In this document: positions 54,412 through 63,653 of the stretch, piece after piece
How positions within the stretch are numbered: the stretch's first letter is position 1
How the letters are laid out: each line of letters begins with the position of its first letter
NCBI RefSeq assembly: GCF_016735615.1
Contig: NZ_JAERSF010000002.1
Location: 124,001 to 188,000 of the forward strand
DNA from: Flavobacterium tagetis
Lineage (GTDB): Bacteria > Bacteroidota > Bacteroidia > Flavobacteriales > Flavobacteriaceae
DNA length: 64,000 bases
Reading direction: 5' to 3'
The notes under the pieces: generated by a model
What the model was told of the DNA's origin: nothing
Database searches by the model: none
What the model saw: only the letters and a program-made list of their open reading frames with translations
Made by a program: the position numbers and the translations under genes

Positions 54412-55119
54412 ATGGCTTTTAAATGCATAATTGTAGACGATGAACCGCCTGCAACTCGAATATTGGAAAATTATATCGGAAAAGTAAATTTTCTGGAGAA
54501 AGTTGGCGTTTTTAATGATTCGTTAAAAGCATTAGAATTTCTAAATAAAGAATCTGTAGATGTTATTTTTCTAGATATTCAAATGCCTCAATTAACAGGT
54601 TTACAGATTTCTAAAATTATTTCTAAAGATATAAAAGTCATTTTTACAACAGCTTATCCTGATTTTGCTTTAGAAGGATTTGAGCTGAATGCAGTCGATT
54701 ATTTGCTGAAACCGATTTCTTTTGAACGTTTCTATCAGGCTGTTTCAAAATTGAATTCAGAACCTAAAATAGAAATTTCAAATCAGAGCAGTCTGACTGA
54801 TTTTCTTTTTGTTAAAACAGACGGGAAGAATAAATTTCAGAAAGTGTTTTTGACTGATATTTTGTATGTAGAAAGTCTTCAGAATTATGTTTGCATTCAT
54901 ACTTCAAAACAGCAGATTATAACGCATTCGTCTTTGAAAAATGTAATTGAATCGTTACCGGAAAAGGAGTTTATACAAACTCATAAATCGTATATTGTTT
55001 CTTTGAAACATATCGAATCAACAGATAATTTTTCTGTTTTTATAAATGGAAAAGAACTGCCGATTGGAGCGACTTTTAAAGATGCCTTTTTTGATAAAAT
55101 AGAGGAGAATAAAATTTAA
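54412..55119 (+). CDS. LytTR-family response regulator
   Basis: A 235-residue regulator. Receiver domain at 1-120: CIIVDDEPPATRILENYI (acidic pocket), phospho-acceptor D55 in DVIFLDIQMPQ, and the conserved Thr in VIFTTAYPDFA and Lys in LKPISFERF. LytTR DNA-binding domain at about 135-230 (FLVKTDGKNKFQKVFLTDILYVESLQNY to IQTHKSYIVSL). The pair resembles LytSR/YehUT systems of Bacteroidota. Target genes are not evident; the adjacent DUF5694 pair is divergent and could be one. Confidence 0.93.
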   Translation: MAFKCIIVDDEPPATRILENYIGKVNFLEKVGVFNDSLKALEFLNKESVDVIFLDIQMPQLTGLQISKIISKDIKVIFTTAYPDFALEGFELNAVDYLLKPISFERFYQAVSKLNSEPKIEISNQSSLTDFLFVKTDGKNKFQKVFLTDILYVESLQNYVCIHTSKQQIITHSSLKNVIESLPEKEFIQTHKSYIVSLKHIESTDNFSVFINGKELPIGATFKDAFFDKIEENKI

Positions 55120-55125
55120 TGCTTT

Positions 55126-55269
55126 TTAACCGCAAAGCACGCAAGGATTTTTGACCAAGTATTGTGAATACAAACGCAAAGTTCGCAAAGCTTTATCCAT
55201 ATAGCTTTGCGAACTTTGCGTTTGTATTTAGTCTTTTAAGTAAAAAAAACTTGCGTTCTTTGCGGTTAA
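55126..55269. repeat. Large nested hairpin between convergent genes
   Basis: Outer arms 55126-55145 and 55250-55269 differ at one position (ttaaccgcaaagc / gctttgcggttaa type). Inner arms 55167-55192 and 55203-55228 are perfect over 26 bp (acgcaaagttcgcaaag and its complement) around a 10-nt loop. It fills nearly the entire gap between the LytTR gene and the convergent DUF1456 gene and may act as a two-way terminator. Confidence 0.9.
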
Positions 55270-55278
55270 ATCACTCAA

Positions 55279-55746
55279 TTATGATTTTTTCTTATTGCCG
55301 TTTTTGAAAACCACTTTTTCTACAACAACTGGTTTTCCATTTCCTTTTGGGAATGATTTCTTTTTAGGTTTTCCAGCTGATGAGCCTGACTTTGACGGAC
55401 TTTTATCGCCTCTGTATTTTTCTGAATCTTTTGGTGTTGCTTTAAATTCAGGTCTTTCTTTAGAAGTTTCTTTCTTCGGAATTTCTGATTTATGTTTTGC
55501 TAAAACTTCATTTGGGTTCTTAGGGTTTTCTTTCGTTCCTCTTAAATGAATAACCAATCCGTTTAAGAAATTACGTAAAACCTGATCGCCACATTCCATA
55601 TAATTTGGATGATCTTCTGCTCTAAAAAAAGCGCCCAATTCTGATTTTGAAATTCTAAAATCTACTAAATCTAAAATTTCAACTATTTGGTCATCACGGA
55701 GCATCAAAGCCACGCGAAGTTTTTTAAGTATATCGTTATTTGTCAT
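55279..55746 (-). CDS. DUF1456-family (YehS-like) protein with basic tail
   Basis: A 155-residue protein. Residues 1-70 form one DUF1456 domain (NNDILKKLRVALMLRDDQIV, FFRAEDHPNYMECGDQVLRN, FLNGLVIHLRG). E. coli YehS has two such domains; this one matches its second and is followed by a Lys/Ser/Pro-rich tail of about 80 residues likely to be disordered and nucleic-acid binding. Function unknown. Confidence 0.85.
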   Translation of the reverse strand: MTNNDILKKLRVALMLRDDQIVEILDLVDFRISKSELGAFFRAEDHPNYMECGDQVLRNFLNGLVIHLRGTKENPKNPNEVLAKHKSEIPKKETSKERPEFKATPKDSEKYRGDKSPSKSGSSAGKPKKKSFPKGNGKPVVVEKVVFKNGNKKKS

Positions 55747-55841
55747 CGTTTATTTTTTACAAAGGTAAGGTTTATTTTTTAGCCACGAATTCACGAATTT
55801 TTATTCTCAAAGATTATCAAAAATAATTCGTGAATTAGTGG

Positions 55842-56864
55842 TTATTTTTTATTTAAAACGCTTACAAGTTTATCTAAATCATCTTTGAGATGATTGGCTG
55901 TAATGACAATTCGATTTAATGGTTCTGCTTCTTTAGTGTATCTGAAACTGGCAATAATGATCTTTTCTTGTTTTAGTTTTTCTACCAAATCATCCGATAA
56001 AAGATAAATTAAAGGATAGTTTTTATCAAATAGAATACTGTCGTTTTTGATTAGAATTGAATCTATATAACTCAGATTATCGTTCAGTTTTTGATGCTGT
56101 ATTTTATAAATTTCTTTAGCATCATAAAACGTTTGTACAAAAGCAGGATTCATTCCTGCCGCGCTAGTAAAAGTTTCCAATTCTTTGATTTGATTTATAA
56201 ATTCAGAATCAGATGCAATCACTCCACCTGTTAATCCGAAAGCTTTTCCTAGAGACGAAACCATGATTTTTCTTTTAACCGGAAATTCAATCGAAGCATA
56301 AATTCCAGAACCATTTTCGTTTACAATTCCTAGCGAATGTGATTCATCGATTACTAAAGTAATTTCTTTGCTTTTTGAAATTTTTTGTAAAAATGATAAA
56401 TCGGTAGGTTTTGTTTCAAAAGAAGGAACACCATCAGTTAGAATCGTTATTTTTTCAGATTTTGAATCTAACAGCCTATCGTCTAATTTTCCATTTATGA
56501 ATATAGGAAAACTATTTTCGGTTTGGATAGCGTTATGCGTATCATTTAAATGAAAAAAACAATCAGTTTGCTTTTTCATTAAATCAATAACCAGTTTTCC
56601 AGCCAGCATTCCCGAAGAAACCGTAACAGCCTTTTCTGAACCAATATGAGAAGATAAAAAGCTTTCACCTGTATCATAAGCCGATAACTGAATATTTGCC
56701 GTTCTAGAGCTTCCATATGTGGTTCCCCAATTCAAGATATTTTGAATTACTAATTCCTGAAATTTTGTATTAGTTGGAAGTCCCAAATACGCAGTTCCAC
56801 CAAAATACAAATACTGTTTTTGGTCAATTTCAATAACTCGATCTGGAAATTTTTCGACTTTCAT
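55842..56864 (-). CDS. Short alpha-oxoamine-synthase-like PLP enzyme (BioF/KBL relative)
   Basis: A 340-residue fold-type I PLP protein. TLVIDESHSLGIVNENGSG carries the cofactor-contacting Asp/His, and KIMVSSLGKAFGLTGGVIAS the Schiff-base Lys. The layout resembles 8-amino-7-oxononanoate synthase and glycine C-acetyltransferase but is about 45 residues shorter, lacking much of the usual N-terminus. No biotin genes are nearby. It begins 1 bp after the dipeptide-epimerase stop, so it probably acts with that enzyme; the reaction is unknown. Confidence 0.8.
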   Translation of the reverse strand: MKVEKFPDRVIEIDQKQYLYFGGTAYLGLPTNTKFQELVIQNILNWGTTYGSSRTANIQLSAYDTGESFLSSHIGSEKAVTVSSGMLAGKLVIDLMKKQTDCFFHLNDTHNAIQTENSFPIFINGKLDDRLLDSKSEKITILTDGVPSFETKPTDLSFLQKISKSKEITLVIDESHSLGIVNENGSGIYASIEFPVKRKIMVSSLGKAFGLTGGVIASDSEFINQIKELETFTSAAGMNPAFVQTFYDAKEIYKIQHQKLNDNLSYIDSILIKNDSILFDKNYPLIYLLSDDLVEKLKQEKIIIASFRYTKEAEPLNRIVITANHLKDDLDKLVSVLNKK

Positions 56865-56865
56865 T

Positions 56866-57876
56866 TTATAAAAGTGTAACTCCCGTTCCGTTTAAATCAG
56901 AATAACTTACAACACCGTCTTTTATAGTAACGCCTGTAGCAATATCTTCTGCCAAAAGAAGTGCACCGTCCATATCTACATAATCCAATTGCGGAAGCAA
57001 ATGCGCAATAGCAGAAATCCCAACTGTAGATTCAGTCATACAGCCTACCATTGTTCTTAATCCTAATTTTTTAGCTTCTTCAATCATGCGTTTTCCGGGA
57101 GTTAAACCACCGCATTTTACCAGTTTAACATTTACACCATGAAAATGATTGTGGCATTTTGCAACATCTTCTTCAATAATACAGCTTTCGTCTGCAATGA
57201 CAGGCAGAACAGAATGTTTGAAAACCTCTTTATGACCTTCCCAATTATCGGCTTTCATTGGCTGTTCTAAGAATTCAACGCCTAGTTTTTTTAATTCAAC
57301 AGCGTTGTTTATTGTTTCCTCAACACCCCAGCCACAGTTGGCATCAATTCTAAAAACAGCGTTGGTATGTTTTCTAAGTGCTTTTACAATTTCGATATCT
57401 TCTTTAGTTCCCAGCTTAATTTTATAAATCGGCCACGGAAGTTCCTGCATTTTAGAAACCATTTTTTCGATAGAAGCAATTCCAATAGTATAATCTGTCA
57501 TCGGATTTCTTTCGGTGGTGTAGTTCCATAATTCGTATAATTTTTTGCCTTTTTTACGGGCATACAAATCATTGTAAGCCAAATCCAAAGCGCATAAAGC
57601 AAACATATCGTCTTTTAAATACGGATGAATTTTTGCCCAAAATACTTCTGGAGTTTCATTCTCAGTATTTTCAATAATGCTTCTGATTTTCTCCAAATCC
57701 TGCATCATCATTGGTACAGTTGTATTGTAATATGGGTTTGAAGTAGCTTCTCCAAAACCCGAAAAACCATCGCTTTGCAATTCAACAATTAATGAAGGCT
57801 GAAAATCTATAGATTCTCTCGAAATGGTAAAAGTGTGTTTTAGTTTGAGATTGTATTCTCTTAAAATTAGTTTCAT
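56866..57876 (-). CDS. Dipeptide epimerase (L-Ala-D/L-Glu epimerase type), enolase superfamily
   Basis: A 336-residue muconate-lactonising-type enolase-superfamily enzyme. The KxK motif is in IYKIKLGTKED at about residue 150; metal ligands follow in FRIDANCGWG (Asp), EQPMKADNWEG (Glu) and IADESCIIEED (Asp), and the second catalytic Lys in VKLVKCGGLTPG. L-Ala-D/L-Glu epimerases return peptidoglycan-derived dipeptide to metabolism. That specificity is the commonest in Bacteroidota but cannot be fixed from the motif alone. It follows an esterase gene by 20 bp. Confidence 0.88.
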   Translation of the reverse strand: MKLILREYNLKLKHTFTISRESIDFQPSLIVELQSDGFSGFGEATSNPYYNTTVPMMMQDLEKIRSIIENTENETPEVFWAKIHPYLKDDMFALCALDLAYNDLYARKKGKKLYELWNYTTERNPMTDYTIGIASIEKMVSKMQELPWPIYKIKLGTKEDIEIVKALRKHTNAVFRIDANCGWGVEETINNAVELKKLGVEFLEQPMKADNWEGHKEVFKHSVLPVIADESCIIEEDVAKCHNHFHGVNVKLVKCGGLTPGKRMIEEAKKLGLRTMVGCMTESTVGISAIAHLLPQLDYVDMDGALLLAEDIATGVTIKDGVVSYSDLNGTGVTLL

Positions 57877-57896
57877 TGCGATGTTTTTATTTTTTT

Positions 57897-58697
57897 CTAT
57901 TTATAACCTAGCCACAATATTGCTTCTGTAAAATGATCTTTCCAAAGTTTCTCATTATGCTCTCCGCCTTTCACAATTTTAATTTTATCAAGATGAAGAC
58001 AATAACAGCGTTTGGTATCAAGTAAACGTTTCATTTTGGTCAAATCGTTTACCATATCGTCACTTTCTTTATCTCCGCAAAGAAAATAGATTTTGGTTTT
58101 GATTTTGGATTGCTTTTCAGTGAAAGTATAAATCTCAGGTGAAAACCAGAACGAAGGCGAAAAAACACCTGCTTTTCCAAAAACCTCAGGATATTTTAAT
58201 GCTCCATAATAAGAAACCAAACCGCCAAGAGAACTTCCAAAAAGAATAGTATTTTTAGCTTTTGTCTTGGTTCTGTAATTTTTATCAATATGTGGTTTTA
58301 ATGTTTTTACAATGAATTCTAAATAATCATCGGCATTTCCGCCACCATATTTTTCATTTTTAAAAGGCGTCAGTTCATCAATGCGTTTTTCATTTCCATG
58401 TTCGATTCCGACAACAATTACAGGAGCTTTTAAGCTGTCCAGTTTTTCGTCTACATTCCATTCGCCAGAATAAGATGTTTTAGCATCAAATAGGTTTTGA
58501 GCGTCGTGCATGTAAATAACGCTGTATTTTTTTTGAATGTCTTTGGAATAATTTTCTGGAAGATAAATCCAGATTTTTTTTGAAGTATTCAGTTGAGGCG
58601 CCTCAATTGTAAAGGTTGATACATTTTTTGAAGCAGTGCTTTGTGCTTTGCCAATAAGAGTAAACAGAAGTAAAATCGCCAAGAAAATCCTCTTCAT
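57897..58697 (-). CDS. Secreted alpha/beta-hydrolase-fold esterase
   Basis: A 266-residue protein with signal peptide (MKRIFLAILLLFTLIGKAQS). It belongs to the same putative-esterase family as the gene at 30387: KKIWIYLPENYSKDIQKKYSVIYMHDAQ, nucleophile elbow NTILFGSSLGGLVSYYGAL, and C-terminal IKIVKGGEHNEKLW with the catalytic His. Substrate unknown. First gene of the esterase-epimerase-oxoamine-synthase operon. Confidence 0.85.
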   Translation of the reverse strand: MKRIFLAILLLFTLIGKAQSTASKNVSTFTIEAPQLNTSKKIWIYLPENYSKDIQKKYSVIYMHDAQNLFDAKTSYSGEWNVDEKLDSLKAPVIVVGIEHGNEKRIDELTPFKNEKYGGGNADDYLEFIVKTLKPHIDKNYRTKTKAKNTILFGSSLGGLVSYYGALKYPEVFGKAGVFSPSFWFSPEIYTFTEKQSKIKTKIYFLCGDKESDDMVNDLTKMKRLLDTKRCYCLHLDKIKIVKGGEHNEKLWKDHFTEAILWLGYK

Positions 58698-58754
58698 TAT
58701 CCGTGTTTTGTATTTTTATTTAAAAGCAATATTTTAGCTAAAAATAATAAATTG

Positions 58755-59156
58755 ATGAATACAGAAGCAGAAAAAAGAAGTTTACTTTTAGAAATGATTA
58801 CCCTCGCCACTGTAGACGGACATTTGCACAAACGCGAACTAGAATTTTTAAGACTTGTAGCTTTTGAGTTGAATATAAATGATGAAGAATTTCAGGATTT
58901 ATTTCATCAGGAAACAAAATCATTGCCAATTCCATCTGAGATTCAGCGCATCAATCAGTTTTATAGATTGGCTTTGTTAATGCATTGCGATGGGGTTTTG
59001 CATGAAAGAGAGTTTCAAGCCATTCAGCAAATTGCTATTCAGATGGGATTGAATCTTTCTGCGGTAAAACGAGTTTTAGAAATGATGAAAAAAGCACCAA
59101 ATACGGTAATCAATCCAATAGTTTTATTAGAAATTTTTCAGGAACAGCACAATTAA
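58755..59156 (+). CDS. TerB-like tellurite-resistance/DjlA-N-type protein
   Basis: A 133-residue helical protein. LLEMITLATVDGHLHKRELEFLRLVAFELNI and LALLMHCDGVLHEREFQAIQQIAIQMGL are two copies of the TerB/DjlA helical unit with conserved Asp-Gly and Glu positions that can bind metal. No signal or membrane segment. The ATG at 58755 is used; a TTG lies just before it. The last 4 bp overlap the end of the convergent uvrB. Role unknown. Confidence 0.8.
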   Translation: MNTEAEKRSLLLEMITLATVDGHLHKRELEFLRLVAFELNINDEEFQDLFHQETKSLPIPSEIQRINQFYRLALLMHCDGVLHEREFQAIQQIAIQMGLNLSAVKRVLEMMKKAPNTVINPIVLLEIFQEQHN

Positions 59157-61144
59157 GCCAGCTGTTCCTGTAGTTTTTTAATTTCGTCACGAAGTTTGGC
59201 AGCTTGCAAGAAATCTAATTCTTTGGCAGCTTTTTCCATTGTTTTGCGCTTTTCGCGAATCATTTTTTCTAATTCTGTTTTAGATAAATAAGCTGTTTCT
59301 GGCTCAGCAGCAACAGGAATCGGATGACCTAATTCGTATTCAACCAATGGATTTTTGGTAAACGCGCTTTCGATTTTTTTGTTTAATGCTTGAGGGGTTA
59401 TATTATTTTCTACGTTGAAATTAATCTGTTTCGTTCTCCTATAATTGGTTTCGTCAATTGTTCGTTGCATACTCGCCGTGATTTTATCAGCATACATAAT
59501 TGCTTTACCATTTAAGTTTCTCGCTGCACGGCCAATAGTTTGTGTTAAAGATCTATGATTTCTCAAGAACCCCTCTTTGTCAGCATCTAAAATGGCAACA
59601 AGCGAAACTTCTGGTAAATCCAAACCTTCACGAAGTAAGTTTACTCCAATTAGAACATCAAAAATACCTTTTCGTAAATCTTGCATGATTTCGATACGTT
59701 CTAAAGTGTCTACTTCAGAATGGATGTAACGGCATCTGATGCTTACTTTGGTTAAATATTTCGCTAATTCTTCAGCCATTCTTTTAGTTAAAGTAGTAAC
59801 CAAAACTCTTTCGTCCAATTCACATCGAACCTGAATTTCTTCAATTAAATCATCAATCTGATTTAAACTTGGACGAACTTCGATTTCTGGATCTAATAAT
59901 CCAGTTGGACGAATAATTTGTTCTACATAAATTCCGTCAGATTTTTGCAGTTCGTAATCGGCAGGAGTTGCTGAAACGTAAATCACCTGATTTTGTAATG
60001 CTTCGAATTCTTCGAATTTTAATGGACGGTTGTCCATTGCAGCAGGTAATCTAAAACCATATTCAACCAAGTTTTCTTTACGGCTTCTGTCACCTCCATA
60101 CATAGCATGAACTTGTGAAACGGTTACGTGACTTTCGTCTACAACCATTAAATAATCGCTTGGAAAATAATCTAAGAGACAGAAAGGTCTTGTTCCAGCT
60201 TCACGTCCGTCGAGATATCTTGAGTAATTTTCAATTCCAGAACAATATCCTAATTCACGAATCATTTCTAGATCAAAATTGGTTCTTTCTTCCAGACGTT
60301 TGGCTTCCAGATGTTTTCCTATTTCTTTAAAATAGTCAACCTGTTTCACCAAATCCTGTTGAATCTGCCAAATCGCACCTTGTAAAACTTCTGGAGAAGT
60401 CACAAACATGTTGGCAGGATAAATAGTTAGTCTTTGAAATTTCTCTATAACTTGAGAAGTTTTAGCATCAAATGATTCGATCTCTTCGATTTCATCTCCA
60501 AAGAAATGAATTCGATACGCATCATCAGCATAACTAGGATAAACTTCAACCGTATCTCCTTTAATTCTAAAAGTTCCTGGGTTAAAATCGGCTTCTGTTC
60601 TTGCATATAAACTCTGTACTAAACTGTGTAATAATTTAGTTCGTGAAATAACTTGATCTCGTTTTATTTCAATTACGTTTTTCTGAAATTCAACAGGGTT
60701 TCCAATACCATACAAACAAGAAACTGATGCCACGACCAAAACATCTCGGCGTCCAGAAAGTAGAGAAGAAGTAGTGCTTAAACGCATTTTTTCCAATTCT
60801 TCATTGATAGATAAATCTTTTTCAATGAAAACCCCAGTCACAGGCATAAAAGCTTCTGGCTGATAATAGTCGTAATACGAAACGAAATATTCAACAGCAT
60901 TGTTTGGAAAAAACTGCTTGAATTCTGAATACAATTGAGCTGCCAAAGTTTTATTGTGCGCCAGAACCAAAGTTGGTCTTTGCACTTCTTGAATTACATT
61001 GGCAACGGTAAAAGTTTTTCCCGAACCTGTAACTCCCAACAAAGTTTGATATTTATCTCCATCAACCACTCCTTGTGCCAATTTTTGAATGGCTTGAGGC
61101 TGATCTCCTTTTGGACTATATTCTGAGGAAACTTGAAATTTCAT
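59153..61144 (-). CDS. uvrB: UvrABC excinuclease subunit B
   Basis: A 663-residue DNA-repair helicase-like protein of standard length. Walker A is GVTGSGKTFTVANV near residues 38-50; the beta-hairpin region FVSYYDYYQPEAFMP, DESHVTVSQ (Walker B), GVNLLREGLDLPEVSLV and QTIGRAARN (motif VI) follow, and the C-terminal UVR domain EKAAKELDFLQAAKLRDEI contacts UvrC. It verifies and loads onto bulky DNA lesions. Single gene; UvrA and UvrC are not in the window. Confidence 0.97.
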   Translation of the reverse strand: MKFQVSSEYSPKGDQPQAIQKLAQGVVDGDKYQTLLGVTGSGKTFTVANVIQEVQRPTLVLAHNKTLAAQLYSEFKQFFPNNAVEYFVSYYDYYQPEAFMPVTGVFIEKDLSINEELEKMRLSTTSSLLSGRRDVLVVASVSCLYGIGNPVEFQKNVIEIKRDQVISRTKLLHSLVQSLYARTEADFNPGTFRIKGDTVEVYPSYADDAYRIHFFGDEIEEIESFDAKTSQVIEKFQRLTIYPANMFVTSPEVLQGAIWQIQQDLVKQVDYFKEIGKHLEAKRLEERTNFDLEMIRELGYCSGIENYSRYLDGREAGTRPFCLLDYFPSDYLMVVDESHVTVSQVHAMYGGDRSRKENLVEYGFRLPAAMDNRPLKFEEFEALQNQVIYVSATPADYELQKSDGIYVEQIIRPTGLLDPEIEVRPSLNQIDDLIEEIQVRCELDERVLVTTLTKRMAEELAKYLTKVSIRCRYIHSEVDTLERIEIMQDLRKGIFDVLIGVNLLREGLDLPEVSLVAILDADKEGFLRNHRSLTQTIGRAARNLNGKAIMYADKITASMQRTIDETNYRRTKQINFNVENNITPQALNKKIESAFTKNPLVEYELGHPIPVAAEPETAYLSKTELEKMIREKRKTMEKAAKELDFLQAAKLRDEIKKLQEQLA

Positions 61145-61290
61145 TTGCGTATACTGAAAATTTGGTTTTGTAAAGATACGAAGTTTGTATAAGTAAGTAG
61201 TTTAAAGTCTGTTCCGAATTGTACTAATTTGCACTATTTTGTTTATGGAACCAATGTAAATGCAAAGCGCATTTTTGTGAAAAAAAACTC

Positions 61291-62229
61291 TTAATCTAAA
61301 AAATCAATTACCGCATCATTTACAATTTTTGGCTGATCGATAGTTAGAAAATGCCCAGCATCTTGTATAACTTTGGTTTTACTGTTTTTTAGATGTTTTT
61401 GCGCCCTTTCTAGACTTTCTTCCGAATTGATGACGTCTTTATCACCAATTAAAACTAAAACAGGATTTTGAATAGATTCTAATTCTTTGTCTGAAAAGGG
61501 CATCATTTTAAGCATGCTGGAATTTGATTTTGCATATTTATTGGCCAAATAAAATTGCCTTTTGTAAATACGGCTTATGTTTTCTGGATGAGTTGAAAAA
61601 GTGTTTAATGTTTTACTGAATTTCTTTTCACTTGGAAAAAGTTTCAGCATTAACGCTGAAGTCGTTTTTCTGGGTTTATCCAAGAATTTGAAAGTTTGCG
61701 CGGGACTCAATAAAACAATTTTATCTATAGAATTTGGTTTTTGAATCGCTAATAATGTCGCAATCCAACCCCCTCGAGAAGCTCCAATAATATCGAATTT
61801 CTTTAATTTATAGTAAGCAAAAACTTCGTTGTAAAAAGCAACAATATCATCTGATGAAAGTGGTTTTGCAGTTAAGTTGGACTTATTGGGTTCCATTATA
61901 AAATCAATGGCGTAAATACGATGATTTTTAGCGAAAGCTTGAATGTTAGGATACCACATGGTAGAACTGGCATCCATTCCGTGAAGTAAAACCAGATCTT
62001 TTCCGTTTTTTGGCCCAGCCATTACAACATGTGCTGTTCCGTAACTTGTTTTTACATCTTCTTCAGTGTAAGGAATGTTCCAAAGTTTCAGAGCTTTATC
62101 ATAAGCAGTTTGGTAATCTACTTCTTCACTTTTGGTTTTAAAAACGTAGTCTTCAAATTTTGTTTTTTTTGAAGCACAACTTGTCACTAAAAGAAGTACA
62201 ATAACTAATCGGGAATATAGTTTTAACAT
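61291..62229 (-). CDS. Lipoprotein alpha/beta hydrolase
   Basis: A 312-residue protein with lipoprotein signal (SRLVIVLLLVTSCASKK, Cys in the lipobox). It has the alpha/beta hydrolase layout: LVLLHGMDASSTMWYPNIQAF (oxyanion region), nucleophile elbow DIIGASRGGWIATLL, the acid in LVLIGDKDVINSE and the catalytic His in VIQDAGHFLTID. A membrane-tethered ester or C-C hydrolase of unknown substrate. The ATG at 62229 is chosen, with an in-frame TTG 15 bp upstream. Confidence 0.87.
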   Translation of the reverse strand: MLKLYSRLVIVLLLVTSCASKKTKFEDYVFKTKSEEVDYQTAYDKALKLWNIPYTEEDVKTSYGTAHVVMAGPKNGKDLVLLHGMDASSTMWYPNIQAFAKNHRIYAIDFIMEPNKSNLTAKPLSSDDIVAFYNEVFAYYKLKKFDIIGASRGGWIATLLAIQKPNSIDKIVLLSPAQTFKFLDKPRKTTSALMLKLFPSEKKFSKTLNTFSTHPENISRIYKRQFYLANKYAKSNSSMLKMMPFSDKELESIQNPVLVLIGDKDVINSEESLERAQKHLKNSKTKVIQDAGHFLTIDQPKIVNDAVIDFLD

Positions 62230-62315
62230 GGCAATAAAATTCAATTTTTCAGCTTAAAGTTACGAGTAGAGTAGGTGAAAGACGTATCAGAATTTTATTT
62301 TAAAATATCATAATT

Positions 62316-62552
62316 TTAAGATTTGTCGTTTTTGGAAGTCAGATAATAAATCTGAACAAACGCTAAAATAGCATTCGGAATAATTACCGGCCAAAGCCAT
62401 TGATTGAAATCTCTGTAATTGTTTAAAAAGATGCCATAAATGACAAAGCAGATACAGCCAAACATATTAATGAATCGTATTGCTCGAAGGTTTTTTAGCA
62501 AAAATCCTCCAACAATAAAAACAGATGCGAGATAACCAATGTATTCTGCCAT
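62316..62552 (-). CDS. Small YgjV-like inner-membrane protein
   Basis: A 78-residue protein with about three hydrophobic segments (YIGYLASVFIVGGFLLKNL, FINMFGCICFVIYGIFL, WPVIIPNAILAFVQIYYL). It resembles one half of the YgjV family, with the Asn-Phe-Gly and Pro-Asn turns. No function is known. Family members are sometimes labelled uroporphyrinogen decarboxylase in error. Confidence 0.7.
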   Translation of the reverse strand: MAEYIGYLASVFIVGGFLLKNLRAIRFINMFGCICFVIYGIFLNNYRDFNQWLWPVIIPNAILAFVQIYYLTSKNDKS

Positions 62553-62633
62553 AATCTTGATTTTAAATAGTTTACAATAAATGTACTTAAAGTAAATTAT
62601 AAAATCAAGATTTTGGTATTGGAAATGAATGTG

Positions 62634-63590
62634 TTAAAAGAAATGTTTCTGAGAATTTGAGTTTTCAATAAAACTCCAAGCTATAATTCTGCTGTTTTTT
62701 TGCCCTTGAGACATTTCGATTGTTTTGACAGAAACGGCGTTTACTTTTTTCAGGATTTTGTAAATCGATACCAAGTTTTCTTTTTTAGAAACTAAAGTTG
62801 TAAACCACAAAACTTGCGATGGATATTTAGCACTTTCGTATATCATTTGTGTGATGAATCCGATTTCGCCGCCGTTACACCATAATTCTGCATTTTGTCC
62901 GCCAAAGTTTAAAACTGGATTTGCATTTCTTTTCTCTTTCGGATTTAAATTAGAAACTTTTCTAGAAGTGCTTTTATTTGCTTCTTCTGCAGATGCATGA
63001 AAAGGTGGATTACACATCGTGAATGTAAAACGATCTTCGGGCGTGATAATGTTTTTAAAAATAAATCTTAGTTCTGTTTGCTGTTGTAAACTGATAGAAT
63101 CGATTAATTCTGGATTGGCTTCAATAACTTTCGCACAATTTTCAATTGATTTTTGGTCAATATCTGTTCCTACGAAGCTCCAGTTGTAAATCGAATTCCC
63201 TAATATCGGATAGATTAAATTTGAGCCTGTTCCGATATCTAATCCTAAAACTGTACTGGTTTTTGGAATTTGATTATTGTTACTTTCAGCCAATAAATCA
63301 GCTATGTAATGAATATAATCGGCACGTCCTGGAATTGGCGGGCAAAGATAGTTTTTAGGAATATCCCAGTTTTGAATATTGTAATAGGTTTGAAGTAAAG
63401 CTTTATTTAAAGTTTTTACAGCAAGCGGATTACTAAAATCAATGGTTTCAATTCCGTGTTTATTAATGGAAATAAAAGCTTTTAATTCTGGGCAATTTGA
63501 AATGAGAAGCTCAAAATCATATCGGGAACGATGAAGATTTCTTGGATGTAAATTGTCTTTTTGGGAATTGCTTTCTGTTTTCATTTTCAT
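62634..63590 (-). CDS. rlmF: 23S rRNA (adenine1618-N6)-methyltransferase
   Basis: A 318-residue class I methyltransferase. LHPRNLHRSRYDFELLISNCPEL is the RlmF opening; VLGLDIGTGSNLIYPILG is the SAM-binding motif, FTMCNPPFHASAEEANK the catalytic NPPF motif, and NPVLNFGGQNAELWCNGGEIGFI the conserved C-terminal block. It methylates N6 of A1618 in 23S rRNA. The ATG at 63590 (or the one two codons later) is used because TATCTTTG at 63610-63603 overlaps the earlier TTG. Confidence 0.94.
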   Translation of the reverse strand: MKMKTESNSQKDNLHPRNLHRSRYDFELLISNCPELKAFISINKHGIETIDFSNPLAVKTLNKALLQTYYNIQNWDIPKNYLCPPIPGRADYIHYIADLLAESNNNQIPKTSTVLGLDIGTGSNLIYPILGNSIYNWSFVGTDIDQKSIENCAKVIEANPELIDSISLQQQTELRFIFKNIITPEDRFTFTMCNPPFHASAEEANKSTSRKVSNLNPKEKRNANPVLNFGGQNAELWCNGGEIGFITQMIYESAKYPSQVLWFTTLVSKKENLVSIYKILKKVNAVSVKTIEMSQGQKNSRIIAWSFIENSNSQKHFF

Positions 63591-63602
63591 TGATTTCGGT
63601 TG

Positions 63603-63610
63603 CAAAGATA
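63603..63610 (-). promoter_or_regulatory. Putative -7 promoter element of rlmF
   Basis: TATCTTTG on the minus strand matches TAnnTTTG and sits 12 bp before the ATG, so the mRNA leader would be very short. Confidence 0.55.
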
Positions 63611-63653
63611 GTTATTCCTTTTTTGAAGAAAGGCTTGTTTTGAAAATGAGTGC

